The notes below the pieces were generated by a model that did no database searches, was not told the DNA's origin, and saw nothing but the letters and a program-made list of their open reading frames with translations. A program made the translations under genes and the position numbers. From Hyphomicrobiales bacterium (GTDB lineage Bacteria > Pseudomonadota > Alphaproteobacteria > Rhizobiales > Beijerinckiaceae), in NCBI GenBank assembly GCA_947454055.1, contig CANGIS010000012.1:1-64000 (forward strand): a DNA stretch of 64,000 nucleotides, read 5' to 3'. Positions 41,588-52,107 of this stretch are shown here, one piece after another. The number at the start of each line of letters is the position of its first letter. Position 1 is the stretch's first letter.

Positions 41588-43075
41588 TTAGATCCCCAGC
41601 TTCGTCTTGAGCAGATCATTGACCGCCTGAGGATTGGCCTTGCCGCCGGTTTCCTTCATCACCATCCCGACAAACCAGCCGATCATCGTCGGCTTGGCTT
41701 GCGCCTGCGCCACCTTGTCCGGATTGGCCGCAATCACCGCATCAATCGCCTTCTCAATGGCCCCCATATCGGTGACCTGCTTCATGCCGCGTGCTTCAAC
41801 GACCTGACGCGGATCGCCGCCCTCGGTCCAGATGATTTCAAACAAATCTTTCGCGAGTTTGCCCGAAATCACATTCTCGCCGATCAGATCGACAATCGCG
41901 CCCAATTGGTCCGCGGAGACGGGCGAGGTTGCAACATCGTTGCCCTCTTTGTTCAGCCGCCCGAAGAGTTCGTTGATCACCCAATTAGCGGCGATCTTGC
42001 CATCGCGACCCTTGGCAACGGCCTCGAAATAGTCAGCCTGCTCGCGCTCGGCGATCAACACGCCGGCGTCATAGGGGGTCAGCCCGTATTCCTTGATGAA
42101 ACGCGCTTTCTTGTTGTCGGGAAGCTCCGGCAAATGACGCGCCAACTCGTTCACATAATCTTGCGTGAATTCGAGCGGCAACAAATCCGGATCGGGGAAA
42201 TAGCGGTAATCATGCGCCTCTTCTTTCGAGCGCATCGAACGGGTCTCGCCCTTGCCCGGATCGTAAAGGCGGGTTTCCTGCGTGATCGAACCGCCATCTT
42301 CCAACACGCCGATCTGGCGGCGTGCTTCGTACTCAATGGCCTGCCCCATAAAGCGGATCGAGTTCACATTCTTGATTTCGCAACGCGTGCCAAATCCCTC
42401 GCCCGGACGGCGCACGGAGACGTTAACGTCGGCGCGCAGCGAGCCTTCATCCATATTGCCATCGCATGTTCCAAGATACCGCAAGATCGTCCGCAGCTTG
42501 GTGACATAGGCGCGGGCTTCCTCCGACGAGCGCATATCGGGCTTCGACACGATTTCCATCAGCGCCACGCCCGAACGGTTCAGATCGACAAAGCTGAGCG
42601 ATGGTGACTGGTCGTGGAGCGATTTTCCGGCGTCCTGCTCTAAATGCAAACGCTCGATACCGACCGTGATCTGGCCGCCTGATTCCGGCAGGTCGACGAT
42701 CACTTCGCCCTCGCCCACGATGGGGCTTTTGAACTGCGAAATCTGGTAGCCCTGCGGCAAATCCGGATAGAAATAGTTTTTACGGTCGAACACCGAGCGC
42801 AAATTGATCTGCGCCTTCAGTCCCAACCCCGTGCGCACCGCTTGAGCGACGCATTCCTCGTTGATCACCGGCAACATACCGGGCATGGCCGCATCAACGA
42901 GCGAGACATGGCTGTTAGGTTCGCCGCCATACTCGGCCGAAGCGCCCGAGAAAAGCTTCGCCTGCGAGGTGACTTGCGCATGGATTTCGAGGCCAACAAT
43001 GACCTCCCAATCGCCCGTTGCGCCCTTGATGAGCTTTTTAGGATCAAGCGTTCTGGTGTCTACAATCGCGTTCAT
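41588..43075 (-). CDS. gatB: Asp-tRNA(Asn)/Glu-tRNA(Gln) amidotransferase subunit B
   Basis: A 495-residue subunit that binds and phosphorylates the misacylated tRNA for transamidation. [41 protein letters not shown], and [11 protein letters not shown] are the catalytic cradle; the C-terminal helical and YqeY-like tail domains end [14 protein letters not shown]. Length is normal. The ATG at 43075 ([11 protein letters not shown]) begins the usual alphaproteobacterial N-terminus. It is the last gene of the gatC-gatA-membrane gene-gatB run. Confidence 0.97.
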   Translation of the reverse strand: MNAIVDTRTLDPKKLIKGATGDWEVIVGLEIHAQVTSQAKLFSGASAEYGGEPNSHVSLVDAAMPGMLPVINEECVAQAVRTGLGLKAQINLRSVFDRKNYFYPDLPQGYQISQFKSPIVGEGEVIVDLPESGGQITVGIERLHLEQDAGKSLHDQSPSLSFVDLNRSGVALMEIVSKPDMRSSEEARAYVTKLRTILRYLGTCDGNMDEGSLRADVNVSVRRPGEGFGTRCEIKNVNSIRFMGQAIEYEARRQIGVLEDGGSITQETRLYDPGKGETRSMRSKEEAHDYRYFPDPDLLPLEFTQDYVNELARHLPELPDNKKARFIKEYGLTPYDAGVLIAEREQADYFEAVAKGRDGKIAANWVINELFGRLNKEGNDVATSPVSADQLGAIVDLIGENVISGKLAKDLFEIIWTEGGDPRQVVEARGMKQVTDMGAIEKAIDAVIAANPDKVAQAQAKPTMIGWFVGMVMKETGGKANPQAVNDLLKTKLGI

Positions 43076-43114
43076 CGTTCGTCCCCGAAGCTAACGTCTT
43101 ATCTAGCCAAATCT

Positions 43115-43450
43115 TCACTCAGGCATGGAGGGCTGAGTGCCCATTTTTAGTCTTGCGCAGGCATAGCCCAGCATGCTCCAGCCATAGCCCGCGAAAATGC
43201 GGAACAAGGCATGGGCACCACCGAAGATATAGCCGCCTTCGAACCACGAAATATCCAGCGTTCGAAACACGAAGGTCACCACCGTTCCCGCCAGTCCCGC
43301 GGCCAAACCGGCCAGAATGAGCTTGCCGAACTGATTGGCTTTCCAGCCCATCAAGAGGCCGATCACAACCACGAAGGGATCGAACGCGGCCTCCAGAATC
43401 AGCCAGCTAAACGGCTTCAACCCTTCGTAAAGCGCCTCATAGAGTGGCAT
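43115..43450 (-). CDS. Small membrane protein within the gat operon
   Basis: A 111-residue protein with three hydrophobic stretches (PFVVVIGLLMGWKA, LILAGLAAGLAGTVVTFVF, GGAHALFRIFAGYGWSMLGYA). The start codon ATG at 43450 shares one base with the gatA stop (TAATG), and the stop is 39 bp before the gatB start, so it is co-transcribed and translationally coupled. Small proteins at this place are seen in Hyphomicrobiales gat operons, but function is unknown. An upstream in-frame ATG at 43459 lies inside gatA. Confidence 0.72.
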   Translation of the reverse strand: MPLYEALYEGLKPFSWLILEAAFDPFVVVIGLLMGWKANQFGKLILAGLAAGLAGTVVTFVFRTLDISWFEGGYIFGGAHALFRIFAGYGWSMLGYACARLKMGTQPSMPE

Positions 43451-44970
43451 TATGCCCACCAGCGGGTGGGCAATGTGGTGCGACCCGCCGCTTGCTCGAT
43501 GACTTCGCCGAGCGAGAACAGGGTCTCTTCATCGAACGGGCGGCCTATGAGCTGCAAACCGAGCGGAAGCCCCTCGGCAGACAAGCCCGCAGGAACCGCC
43601 AGGCCCGGCAATCCGGCCATGTTCACTGTGACCGTGAACACGTCGTTCAAATACATCTCGACGGGATCGGCACCGCTCTTCTCCCCAATACCAAACGCGG
43701 GAGACGGGGTCGCAGGCGTCAGCACCGCATCCACGCCCGCTGCATAGGCCTTCTCGAAATCCTGCTTGATCAGCGTGCGGATTTGCTGCGCACGGACATA
43801 ATACGCGTCGTAATAGCCGGCGGAAAGCACATAGGTGCCGATCATGATGCGGCGACGCACTTCGGGACCGAAGCCCGCGGCGCGCGTCTTTTCATACATG
43901 TCGGTGATGTCTTTACCCGGCACACGAACGCCGTAACGCACGCCATCATAGCGCGCGAGGTTCGAGGAAGCTTCGGCAGGTGCGACAATGTAATAGGCTG
44001 GCAACGCATATTTGGTATGCGGCAGCGAAATTTCGACGATCTCTGCACCGGCGGCGCGGAGCATATCGGCGCCCTTGGTCCAAAGCGCGTCGATTTCAGC
44101 CGACATGCCCTCGACGCGATATTCTTTTGGAATACCGATTTTCATACCCTTCACCGAGCGGCCAATCGCCGCTTCATAATCGGGAACGGCACGGTCCACA
44201 GAGGTCGTATCTTTCGGATCGTGGCCCGCCATCGAGCGGAGCATGATCGCGGTATCGCGAACCGTCCGCGCAATCGGACCCGCCTGATCGAGCGAAGACG
44301 CGAACGCCACAATGCCCCAGCGCGAGCAACGGCCATAGGTTGGCTTGATGCCGGCAGTGCCCGTGAATGCCGCCGGCTGACGGATCGAACCGCCCGTATC
44401 GGTAGCCGTGGCACCCAAGCAAAGACCGGCGGCAACCGCTGAGGCCGAACCACCGGACGAGCCGCCCGGGACCAGAAGGCCCTTTTTATCGCCCGCCAGC
44501 GCCGACTTCGCTTTGTCCGCCGTCCAGTTCGGCGGTGTCCAAGGCGAGACGGCGGGACCGAAGGCGGAGGATTCGTTGGATGAGCCCATGGCGAATTCAT
44601 CATTCGACAATTTGCCGAGCATCACCGCGCCATCACGCCACAACTGGCTGGAGACGGTCGACTCATATTTCGGCACGAAATTGGCCAGAATGTTGGAGCA
44701 CGCCGTCGTGCGCACGCCTTTGGTGGCATAAAGATCCTTGATACCGAGCGGAATACCTTCCAGCGCGCCAGCGTCGCCTTTGGCGATTTTTTCATCCGAG
44801 GCCTTGGCCATCGCAAGCGCCTGATCGGGCGTCTCGAGCACATAGGCGCCCAGCGGGCGGGCAACTTCCATCGCAGCAAGATGCGCTTTGGTCAGCTCGA
44901 CGGAAGAGATGGTCCTGGCCTTCAGCGCATCGCGCGCGTCCGCCAGCGTCATATGGGTAAGGTCGGTCAT
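43450..44970 (-). CDS. gatA: Asp-tRNA(Asn)/Glu-tRNA(Gln) amidotransferase subunit A
   Basis: A 506-residue amidase-signature enzyme releasing ammonia from glutamine for GatB. The Lys-cisSer-Ser triad is visible: [28 protein letters not shown] and [34 protein letters not shown] and [14 protein letters not shown] close the fold. Eight bases after gatC and overlapping the next gene by one base. Length normal. Confidence 0.97.
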   Translation of the reverse strand: MTDLTHMTLADARDALKARTISSVELTKAHLAAMEVARPLGAYVLETPDQALAMAKASDEKIAKGDAGALEGIPLGIKDLYATKGVRTTACSNILANFVPKYESTVSSQLWRDGAVMLGKLSNDEFAMGSSNESSAFGPAVSPWTPPNWTADKAKSALAGDKKGLLVPGGSSGGSASAVAAGLCLGATATDTGGSIRQPAAFTGTAGIKPTYGRCSRWGIVAFASSLDQAGPIARTVRDTAIMLRSMAGHDPKDTTSVDRAVPDYEAAIGRSVKGMKIGIPKEYRVEGMSAEIDALWTKGADMLRAAGAEIVEISLPHTKYALPAYYIVAPAEASSNLARYDGVRYGVRVPGKDITDMYEKTRAAGFGPEVRRRIMIGTYVLSAGYYDAYYVRAQQIRTLIKQDFEKAYAAGVDAVLTPATPSPAFGIGEKSGADPVEMYLNDVFTVTVNMAGLPGLAVPAGLSAEGLPLGLQLIGRPFDEETLFSLGEVIEQAAGRTTLPTRWWA

Positions 44971-44978
44971 GAGGGCGC

Positions 44979-45266
44979 CTATTCGACGACTTTAGGAACA
45001 AGGAAATAATGGTCTTCGGTCATCGGCGCATTGGCCACAACCGTTTCCGGATAGCCGCCATCGGTGACGATATCGGCGCGCTTCTTCATCGCCATCGGGG
45101 TCACCGACGTCATCGGCTCAACGCCCGTGACATCGACTTCGTCGAGTTGTTCGACAAAGGATAGCATCGCGTTAAGCTCGCCCATCAAATGGGGAACTTC
45201 CTCATCGGTAACGGCAATGCGCGCCAATCGCGCGATCCGCCGGACGGTAGCCTGATCAACAGACAT
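44979..45266 (-). CDS. gatC: Asp-tRNA(Asn)/Glu-tRNA(Gln) amidotransferase subunit C
   Basis: A 95-residue linker wrapping GatA and Gat[39 protein letters not shown] and [17 protein letters not shown] are the family hallmarks. Start at 45266 (MSVDQATV); the longer open frame upstream is not coding. First gene of the operon, divergent from ruvX across 126 bp that must hold both promoters. Confidence 0.96.
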   Translation of the reverse strand: MSVDQATVRRIARLARIAVTDEEVPHLMGELNAMLSFVEQLDEVDVTGVEPMTSVTPMAMKKRADIVTDGGYPETVVANAPMTEDHYFLVPKVVE

Positions 45267-45392
45267 GGGTGCTCCGCAACAAAGGTCAGATTCGTATCTG
45301 CCGCCTATAGCACCCGTGCGGGAAGCGCCGCAATGGAGGAAACCCAACGTTTCGCCATGGTCTGCCCCCTGAAGACATGCTAACGCCAGACA

Positions 45393-45872
45393 ATGGATGA
45401 CAAAAATCGCTCCGATACCGCTTTTGCAACCGCTCTGCCGCGCGGCGCCCGCCTCATGGGCCTCGACCTCGGCACCAAGACCATCGGCCTTGCGCTGTCC
45501 GATGTCGAGCGCCGGATTGCGACACCGCTTGAAACCATTCGTCGCGTAAAATTCGGCATCGACGCTAAAGCGATGCTGGTACTCGCTGAAAAATATGGCG
45601 TTGCTGCCTTTGTCATCGGCCTGCCACTCAATATGGATGGCAGCGAGGGCCCGCGCGCGCAGGCAACCCGCGCCTTTGTGCGAAATCTCGCCGCTTTGTC
45701 GTCCCTTCCGGTACTCTTTCAGGATGAGAGGCTGTCCACGGCGGCCGTGACGCGAACGCTGATTGATGCCGACACCTCGCGGGCCAGACGGGCGGAACTC
45801 GTCGACAAACTCGCTGCCGCCTATATTTTGCAAGCGTTCATCGACCGGGTAAATTCTGCTCCGATCGGCTGA
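45393..45872 (+). CDS. ruvX: RuvX/YqgF, putative pre-16S rRNA nuclease
   Basis: A 159-residue RNase H-fold nuclease. [29 protein letters not shown] holds the first catalytic Asp, [18 protein letters not shown] the middle, and [14 protein letters not shown] plus [14 protein letters not shown] the last acidic residues. It processes the 5' end of 16S rRNA precursor and was earlier called a Holliday junction resolvase. Start ATG at 45393. Followed 32 bp later by the AEC transporter. Confidence 0.94.
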   Translation: MDDKNRSDTAFATALPRGARLMGLDLGTKTIGLALSDVERRIATPLETIRRVKFGIDAKAMLVLAEKYGVAAFVIGLPLNMDGSEGPRAQATRAFVRNLAALSSLPVLFQDERLSTAAVTRTLIDADTSRARRAELVDKLAAAYILQAFIDRVNSAPIG

Positions 45873-45904
45873 TTGTATAATTTAATGGTCTTGGTGGTTG
45901 TTTC

Positions 45905-46834
45905 ATGTCTGCGTTGCCCAATCTTGTAACCGTCTTTCTGGTGATCGCTTTCGGATCTGTGCTGCGCGGAACGGGGCTCATCACCCGCGAGGATTGGCGG
46001 GGCTTCGAACGAATCACCTATTTTGTGTTGTTCCCCGCCATGTTGATGGTGACGATGGCCACCGCCGATTTGGCTTCGACACCGTTTTTGGCCGTCGGCG
46101 CCGTCCTCGTTCTATCCCTGCTGACCGTCGCTGCTGCCCTTCTGGTCATGCGGCCATGGCTGGAGCGCTGGTTTGACCTGGACGGCCCGTCTTTCTGCTC
46201 GGTCTTTCAAGGCTCGATCCGCTGGAATTCGTTTGTGGCGTTTGCGATGGCCTCCAGCCTGTACGGCAAGCAAGGAGCCGCGCTCTGCGCGGTGGCGATT
46301 GCCGCCATGATTCCCCTACTTAACGTGTTAGCTGTCGGCGTTATCACGCGTTATGCGGCAACAGCCCGACCAACGTCACGCCAATTGGCTCTGACCCTCA
46401 TCAAAAACCCGTTCATCTGGTCATGCCTGATCGGCTTAGCCCTTCGCCCCCTGATGGGTTTCGTTCCCGACCTGATCATCGCACCGGCCGCCATGATCGG
46501 ACAGATTTCGCTCGGTGCCGGATTGCTCGCTGCCGGTGGCGGTCTTGAATGGAGCAATCTTGGCCGGCCCAGAATAGCGCATCTCTTGCCTAGCCTCGCC
46601 AAACTGATCGCGATGCCGTTGATTGCAAGTATTTTTGCCAGCATTTTTGGCGTAACCGGCATACCGCTCGCCGTAACGCTTCTGTGCATGGCGGTGCCGA
46701 CGGCCAGCGCGTCTTACATCCTCGCCCGCCAGCTGGGCGGAAATGCCACGCTGATGGCAGAGATTTTGACCCTGCAAACGCTGGCCGGCATGGCAACCCT
46801 ACCTGTCATTTTGACCAGTCTGGGCGCCAGCTGA
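45905..46834 (+). CDS. AEC family transporter (auxin efflux carrier type)
   Basis: A 309-residue inner-membrane protein with about ten helices. The N-terminal half has NLVTVFLVIAFGSVLRGTGLI and FERITYFVLFPAMLMVTM; the middle has FQGSIRWNSFVAFAMASSLYG and the C-terminus MAVPTASASYILARQLGG followed by LTLQTLAGMATLPVIL, which matches AEC carriers. Substrates in the family include malate and other small organic acids. It may be co-transcribed with ruvX. Confidence 0.88.
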   Translation: MSALPNLVTVFLVIAFGSVLRGTGLITREDWRGFERITYFVLFPAMLMVTMATADLASTPFLAVGAVLVLSLLTVAAALLVMRPWLERWFDLDGPSFCSVFQGSIRWNSFVAFAMASSLYGKQGAALCAVAIAAMIPLLNVLAVGVITRYAATARPTSRQLALTLIKNPFIWSCLIGLALRPLMGFVPDLIIAPAAMIGQISLGAGLLAAGGGLEWSNLGRPRIAHLLPSLAKLIAMPLIASIFASIFGVTGIPLAVTLLCMAVPTASASYILARQLGGNATLMAEILTLQTLAGMATLPVILTSLGAS

Positions 46835-46937
46835 CAACACCAAAATTCAGCGAAAAATAGCGGTCATTTTTTCATTTAACATGTAAATAGCAGCATTTTT
46901 CGTGTCATTTTTTAAAAAATACTCAATCTTCGTTACG

Positions 46938-46984
46938 TCAAGTCGGCGAGAGTAACGTTGCGTACGCCGACTTGAACAATTTTT
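46938..46984. terminator. Hairpin terminator downstream of the AEC transporter
   Basis: TCAAGTCGGCG (46938-46948) pairs perfectly with CGCCGACTTGA (46965-46975) over 11 bp, followed by ACAATTTTT. The loop itself contains GTAACGTTGC. It lies about 100 bp after the AEC stop in an AT-rich gap (46835-47116) otherwise without genes. Confidence 0.75.
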
Positions 46985-47116
46985 CAAAAAGGCGTAACAC
47001 AACCTAAAGAGTTTATTCGTCTAATATTCAGTCTTAGATTGCAAAGACGGTTACTCATCAGCGTGTGTGCTCGTGTTCGGCGTACCCCTACCATCCCGCC
47101 ACAAAGGACAACACAT

Positions 47117-47374
47117 ATGGTCGCTCTAGCTTTCAAAAAATCCACTGAATTGTCCAATAGCGATGTTGGGCCGAGTGATATCATTGCCATCAATGGTACC
47201 CCCAAAATCGCTGACCGGAACGACCGCGAAGATATCGCGCTTTATCTGGCGCAGATTACCGGCGAGCTGGCGGTTCTCGCCCGTAGTGCGCAATTCGACC
47301 TTCTTGGCTATTTTTTAGAGATGGCGCGGATTGAAGCCAAGGGGCATGCCGGCTCCGTCAAGGCGCCGAATTAA
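47117..47374 (+). CDS. Small conserved protein of unknown function
   Basis: An 85-residue cytoplasmic protein. The C-terminal two-thirds [20 protein letters not shown] followed by [16 protein letters not shown] is helical and amphipathic, resembling small Hyphomicrobiales proteins of unknown role. AAAGGA precedes the ATG at 47117 by about 10 nt. The region 46985-47116 before it may hold its promoter. Its 3' end overlaps the convergent dprA by 17 nt. Confidence 0.7.
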   Translation: MVALAFKKSTELSNSDVGPSDIIAINGTPKIADRNDREDIALYLAQITGELAVLARSAQFDLLGYFLEMARIEAKGHAGSVKAPN

Positions 47375-48629
47375 CAACCTGTTCGCCCTCGAGCGGCAGA
47401 ATGGACACCAGTCCACCGCCGTGCCGCTCGATCAGGCCTTCCAATTCGAGCTCAAGCAGGACGGTTTGCACCAATGACGCAGAGCGTCCGGTGAGCCGGA
47501 CAAGGTCATCGACCGACACCGGTGATGGCCCAAGGAGCTGTCGGAGGACGTCTTTAGGTTTGAGTGCTTCGTCTTCCCCGCGATTCCCGTCGTCATCCCC
47601 TCCCGTGACGACGGGAAATGGCGCCAACCGTTGCAGGAGACCGCTCCCCTGTTCCGCAAATCCTTTTTCATCGAGTTCCAGCTCATCCCATAACGGTTCT
47701 TGCGTAGGATCGATTTCGCTTTCCCGCGCTTGCGGAGGCCAATCGTCGCGTCCCATGACGGGCGCCAGAGCGGATAGAACGTGCTCAACCGTACCAATCA
47801 GCGTCGCCCCCTCGCGAATGAGATCATTGGTACCTTCGGCCCGCGGATCGAGGGGCGAGCCCGGCACCGCGAACACATCCCTGCCCTGCTCGGTTGCGAA
47901 ACGGGCCGTAATCAGCGAGCCCGAACGCATCGCAGCCTCGACCACAATCACCCCGAGGGACAGGCCGGAAATAATACGGTTACGACGGGGAAAATCACGT
48001 CCGCGCGGCTCCCATCCCATCGGCATTTCGGAGACGACGGCCCCGGTCTCCAAAATAGCTTCGAGCAATTCGCCGTGCTCGGCCGGATAGACTTTGTCAT
48101 GCCCGCCCGCCAGCACCGCAACCGTGCCGGTTTTCAGCGAACCGCGATGCGCCCGCGCGTCAATGCCTCGCGCCAGCCCGGAGATGACCACGCAATGCTG
48201 GCGACCCAGCCCTTCGCCAAGGATCTCGGCCATTTTGAGCCCTGCCGCCGACGCATTGCGGGAGCCGACAATCGCCACACCCGGCCGATCAAAAACGGCC
48301 CCCACGCCACGGATGCCCAAAATAGGAGGTGCCGAATCAATCCCGCGCAAGAGCCGCGGATAATCCGGTTCACCCATCGCGACAAAGCGCACGCCGTAGC
48401 GAGAGCCCACCGCCATTTCGTCTTCGGCTTCGGCCAGCGTGGTGACACGTCCGATCCGGCCCTGACGGCTCAACACCGTCGGCAATGCCTCCAGCGCCTC
48501 GCTCGCACCACCATAACGGTTGATCAATGTCCGGAACGTTCTCGGCCCGACTCCCTCGGTACGCGACAGCCTGATCCAATCAAGCCTTTGGCGTTCCGTC
48601 AGTTTGTATCCCACCGGCTGGTCGCTCAT
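47358..48629 (-). CDS. dprA: DNA-processing protein DprA/Smf
   Basis: A 423-residue protein that loads RecA on incoming single-stranded DNA in transformation. An N-terminal SAM-like part ([17 protein letters not shown]) precedes the Rossmann core: [71 protein letters not shown] and [21 protein letters not shown]-terminal winged helix ([20 protein letters not shown]) follows. The ATG at 48629 lies 50 nt inside the end of plsY, so translation is coupled. Order pyrB-pyrC'-(cupin)-plsY-dprA is the alphaproteobacterial norm apart from the cupin. Confidence 0.95.
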   Translation of the reverse strand: MSDQPVGYKLTERQRLDWIRLSRTEGVGPRTFRTLINRYGGASEALEALPTVLSRQGRIGRVTTLAEAEDEMAVGSRYGVRFVAMGEPDYPRLLRGIDSAPPILGIRGVGAVFDRPGVAIVGSRNASAAGLKMAEILGEGLGRQHCVVISGLARGIDARAHRGSLKTGTVAVLAGGHDKVYPAEHGELLEAILETGAVVSEMPMGWEPRGRDFPRRNRIISGLSLGVIVVEAAMRSGSLITARFATEQGRDVFAVPGSPLDPRAEGTNDLIREGATLIGTVEHVLSALAPVMGRDDWPPQARESEIDPTQEPLWDELELDEKGFAEQGSGLLQRLAPFPVVTGGDDDGNRGEDEALKPKDVLRQLLGPSPVSVDDLVRLTGRSASLVQTVLLELELEGLIERHGGGLVSILPLEGEQVVNSAP

Positions 48630-49227
48630 TTTTCGATCCAATCCGGCCTTCGGTACCGGCTAATAATCGAGCGATATTGGCGCGATGCATCCACCACAAG
48701 ACAACTGTCATTAGTGACAGGTTGAGCGCCAAAAGCGTGCCATCGAGATAAAGCGCCATCAGCGGGGTCGCCAAACTGGCAATCAAGGCGGAAAGCGAGG
48801 AGTAGCGCGTCAGCCATGCGCTGATGAGCCATAAAGCCACAAAGCCAAGTGCGGCGGGCCAGACGAGCGCCAAAGTTACGCCCAAAAAGGTCGCAACGCC
48901 CTTGCCGCCTTTGAACCTTAGCCACACCGGAAAAAGATGGCCAAAAAAGGCCGCAAGGCCGGCCAACGGCATCGCGTCACTGCCAAGCGCGTATTTGACC
49001 AGAAGAACGGCAAGAGTGCCCTTCAGCATGTCGCCAAGAAGCGTTGCCGCCGCCAAGCCTTTGCGCCCTGTGCGCAACACATTGGTGGCCCCGATATTAC
49101 CCGAGCCGATCTGGCGCAGATCACCCGCGCCAAACGCTCTCGTCAAAATCACGCCGAAGGGGACCGACCCACACAGATAGCCGATCAGAATGGCCGTGAT
49201 GGTGGCCGTCACAGGATCCATCGACAT
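48580..49227 (-). CDS. plsY: Acyl-phosphate glycerol-3-phosphate acyltransferase PlsY
   Basis: A 215-residue inner-membrane enzyme making lysophosphatidate from acyl phosphate, the first step of phospholipid synthesis. It has five to seven helices with motifs [35 protein letters not shown], and [20 protein letters not shown] which hold the catalytic and phosphate-binding residues. The C-terminal tail ([17 protein letters not shown]) runs 50 nt into dprA and is longer than usual. Start at 49227, or at 49221 (MDPV). Confidence 0.95.
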   Translation of the reverse strand: MSMDPVTATITAILIGYLCGSVPFGVILTRAFGAGDLRQIGSGNIGATNVLRTGRKGLAAATLLGDMLKGTLAVLLVKYALGSDAMPLAGLAAFFGHLFPVWLRFKGGKGVATFLGVTLALVWPAALGFVALWLISAWLTRYSSLSALIASLATPLMALYLDGTLLALNLSLMTVVLWWMHRANIARLLAGTEGRIGSKNERPAGGIQTDGTPKA

Positions 49228-49254
49228 GGCGACACCTCCGGAAATGTGGCGCGA

Positions 49255-49629
49255 TCAGTTGCCGGGAACGAGGAAATGTTTGCGGATCGTCTCGTGAATG
49301 GTCCAGACACCCTTGAAATTCGCTTCCACCGCGAAGGCATCACCGGGGCCGATATGAACCGGCTCGCCGCCATCTGGCGTAATGGTCATCCGACCTTCCA
49401 TGACATGCACGAATTCATAGGCCGTGTAAGTGGCGTGATAGCTGCCGGGGGTCGATTCCCAATGGCCCGAAACCATGCTGCCATCTTCTGACGTGTGCAA
49501 CACCCATGTTTTCATCGTGGGATTGCCTTCCGTCACAACCCAGCCTTCGAGGTTTTCCGTCATCGGCTGAACGGCATCTTTGTTGTCGAGCTTAACGATG
49601 GTGCGCATGGACTGGTTTTCCTGTTTCAT
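49255..49629 (-). CDS. Cupin-domain protein (DUF861/cupin_3-like)
   Basis: A 124-residue single cupin. The barrel strands include GYHATYTAYEFVHVMEG-like SYHATYTAYEFVHVMEGRMT, then EPVHIGPGDAFAVEANFKGVW, matching the cupin_3 family related to ureidoglycine aminohydrolase. The expected metal residues are reduced to one or two His/Glu. Function unknown. ATG at 49629; a start at 49608 (MRTIVKLDN) with AGGA 11 nt upstream is equally possible. It sits between pyrC' and plsY on the same strand, an insertion into an otherwise conserved order. Confidence 0.78.
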   Translation of the reverse strand: MKQENQSMRTIVKLDNKDAVQPMTENLEGWVVTEGNPTMKTWVLHTSEDGSMVSGHWESTPGSYHATYTAYEFVHVMEGRMTITPDGGEPVHIGPGDAFAVEANFKGVWTIHETIRKHFLVPGN

Positions 49630-49672
49630 TGTTATTCTTTGACGGGGCTTACGGTTAGCCCTGTCATCTTGA

Positions 49673-50968
49673 TCAAGCTTCGTGGACGACGCGCCCACCC
49701 ACCATCGTCATATGCACGCGGCCTTGCAGACGCGCGCCGTCGAAGGGCGTATTTTTGCAGCGGGAATGAAGCGTATCGGGGTTGAGCACAAAGGGTTCAT
49801 CCGGATCGAACAGGATGATGTCCGCTGGCGCCCCTTTCAGCAAACGTCCCTGCGGCAGTCCGATGAGATCGGCCGGACGCATCGAGAGCGCCTGCATCAG
49901 ACGCGGCAGCGTCACGTCACCGCTATGAACCAGACGAAGAGCGGCCGAGAGCATTGTCTCAAGGCCAATCGCACCATCGGCACATTCCGCAAAAGGCTGG
50001 CGCTTGGTTTCGACATCTTGCGGGTTGTGATCCGAGACGATGACATCGATCAGGCCGGATGCCACACCTTCCACCATCGCGCACCGGTCATCCTCATGCC
50101 GCAAAGGCGGCGATAGTTTGAGGAAGGTGCGATAGGTGCTGATATCGTTCTCGTTCAGCGTCAGATTATTGATCGAAACGCCGCACGTTACCGGCAAACC
50201 TTCCGCCTTGGCCCGCGCGATAATGGCTAACGAAGCCGCGCACGAAATCATCGCCGCGTGATACCGACCACCCGTCAAGCGCACGAGGCTGATGTCGCGC
50301 TCAAGCATGATGGTTTCTGCCTCGCGAGGGATGCCCGGCAGACCAAGACGACTGGAAAGTTCGCCCTCATTCATCACGCCGCCATCGGCAAGGAACGCAT
50401 CTTCAACATGATGGACGATCAACGCACCAAAATCCCGCGCATAGGTTAGTGCCCGGCGCATCACTTGGGCATTGGCAATCGAGCGGGCACCGTCGGTAAA
50501 GAAGACGGCTCCCGCCTCCCCCAACAGGCCGATTTCGGTCATCTCTTTGCCGTTCAACCCTTTTGTCAGAGCAGCGGCCGGCAGCAGGCGAACGCCTGCT
50601 TTTTCGCGTGCGCGGCGCACGAGATAATCTACCACCGCAGGATCATCGACCGGCGGGTTGGTTTCCGGCATCGAGACGACGGTCGTTACGCCACCCGCTG
50701 CGGCGGCACGGCTGGCCGATGTCAGCGTCTCGCGATGCTCGGCGCCCGGTTCGCCGACAAAGGCGCGCAGATCGACAAGGCCCGGCGACAAAGTACGCCC
50801 GCGGCCATCGATCACCAGAGCGCCTTCCGGCGGAGCCGAGGCGTCAATAGCGCGCCCCCACGCATGGATGACGCCATGTTCAACGGCGATCGCACCTTGT
50901 GTTTCGGTAGCCGTCAGCGGATCGACCAGATGCGCGTTGATGATCAGAACAGGACGCGGCGTTGTCAT
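49673..50968 (-). CDS. Dihydroorotase-like protein PyrC' (probably non-catalytic)
   Basis: A 431-residue class I dihydroorotase homologue. Where active enzymes have the zinc motif GLVDMHVHLREPG, this reads [20 protein letters not shown], so both histidines of the HxH are gone. Later regions ([39 protein letters not shown]) remain dihydroorotase-like. In Pseudomonas and many alphaproteobacteria an inactive PyrC' is needed to build the aspartate transcarbamoylase complex. The start overlaps the pyrB stop by 4 nt (ATGA), which fits that partnership. A catalytic dihydroorotase must be elsewhere in the genome. Confidence 0.88.
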   Translation of the reverse strand: MTTPRPVLIINAHLVDPLTATETQGAIAVEHGVIHAWGRAIDASAPPEGALVIDGRGRTLSPGLVDLRAFVGEPGAEHRETLTSASRAAAAGGVTTVVSMPETNPPVDDPAVVDYLVRRAREKAGVRLLPAAALTKGLNGKEMTEIGLLGEAGAVFFTDGARSIANAQVMRRALTYARDFGALIVHHVEDAFLADGGVMNEGELSSRLGLPGIPREAETIMLERDISLVRLTGGRYHAAMISCAASLAIIARAKAEGLPVTCGVSINNLTLNENDISTYRTFLKLSPPLRHEDDRCAMVEGVASGLIDVIVSDHNPQDVETKRQPFAECADGAIGLETMLSAALRLVHSGDVTLPRLMQALSMRPADLIGLPQGRLLKGAPADIILFDPDEPFVLNPDTLHSRCKNTPFDGARLQGRVHMTMVGGRVVHEA

Positions 50969-51930
50969 GGGCGCACCTCGCTGTTCGGAAGATGTTTTGA
51001 CAAAGCCTCAAGCACCGCCATCCGCACAGCGACACCCATCTCGACCTGCTCGCGGATCAGCGATTGCGCGCCATCGGCAATATCGGAGGCAATCTCGACG
51101 CCCCGATTCATCGGGCCGGGATGCATCACCAGCGCATCGGGCTTGGCGATCGCGAGCTTTTCGGCATCCAGCCCGAAATAGCGGAAATATTCTTTCACCG
51201 ATGGCACAAACGAACCGTTCATCCGCTCGCGTTGCAGACGCAGCATCATCACGATGTCGGCATCCTTCAACCCTTCGCGCATATTGGTGAAAACTTTCGC
51301 GCCCATATTCTCGATGCCGGGAGGCAGCAGTGTCGACGGCCCTACGACCCGCACATCCGCTCCCAATGCGTTCAGAAGAATAAGATTGGAACGTGCCACG
51401 CGCGAATGCAGAATGTCGCCGCAAATCGCCACAACCAGCCCGCGAATTCGTCCCTTGTTGCGACGGATGGTCAACGCATCCAATAGGGCCTGTGTCGGGT
51501 GCTCGTGCTGACCGTCGCCAGCATTGATGACCGAGCAATCGACCTTGCGGGCCAAAAGCTGCACCGCGCCGGCCGAATGATGCCGGACAACGATCAAATC
51601 GGGCCGCATGGCATTCAGCGTCATGGCGGTGTCGATCAGCGTTTCGCCCTTCTTGATCGACGACGATCCTACCGACATGTTCATCACATCGGCGCCCAGC
51701 CGTTTGCCCGCGAGCTCGAACGAGGCTTGCGTGCGGGTTGAGGCTTCAAAGAACAGATTGATCTGCGTGCGCCCGCGCAAGGTCGCTTTTTTCTTCTCGA
51801 CCTGGCGGGAAACCTCGACGGCCTCGTCGGCCAAATCCAAAAGCTGAATAATATCTTCGGGCGCCAAACCTTCGATGCCAAGAAGGTGACGATGCGGAAA
51901 AAGCCGGCTGGTGGCGGTCAAATTTGTCAT
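50965..51930 (-). CDS. pyrB: Aspartate carbamoyltransferase catalytic subunit
   Basis: A 321-residue enzyme joining carbamoyl phosphate and aspartate in pyrimidine synthesis. Carbamoyl-phosphate site [19 protein letters not shown] (STRT), [26 protein letters not shown], and aspartate loop [14 protein letters not shown] are intact. Length normal. First gene of the pyrB-pyrC'-cupin-plsY-dprA run; 177 bp divergent from topA. Confidence 0.97.
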   Translation of the reverse strand: MTNLTATSRLFPHRHLLGIEGLAPEDIIQLLDLADEAVEVSRQVEKKKATLRGRTQINLFFEASTRTQASFELAGKRLGADVMNMSVGSSSIKKGETLIDTAMTLNAMRPDLIVVRHHSAGAVQLLARKVDCSVINAGDGQHEHPTQALLDALTIRRNKGRIRGLVVAICGDILHSRVARSNLILLNALGADVRVVGPSTLLPPGIENMGAKVFTNMREGLKDADIVMMLRLQRERMNGSFVPSVKEYFRYFGLDAEKLAIAKPDALVMHPGPMNRGVEIASDIADGAQSLIREQVEMGVAVRMAVLEALSKHLPNSEVRP

Positions 51931-52107
51931 TAAAGCTTGCGTATAGAGAGCAAAACACGTCCTAGCAAGGCGGCAAAGGCGCTATCGCAAAAGCGGATGT
52001 GGATGGCTGAACATGCCAATGCCCTTGACCATCCGCTGCGGATTGGCCATGTGAAGCGGTCAGTCAGGCCGTTGAGGCCCCGCCATCGTCGTTCCAAGGA
52101 TATCGCA

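Noticed and set aside
41567-44442. Two long plus-strand frames opposite gatB and gatA
   Set aside because: They mirror highly conserved genes and show no hydrophobic or motif structure of their own.
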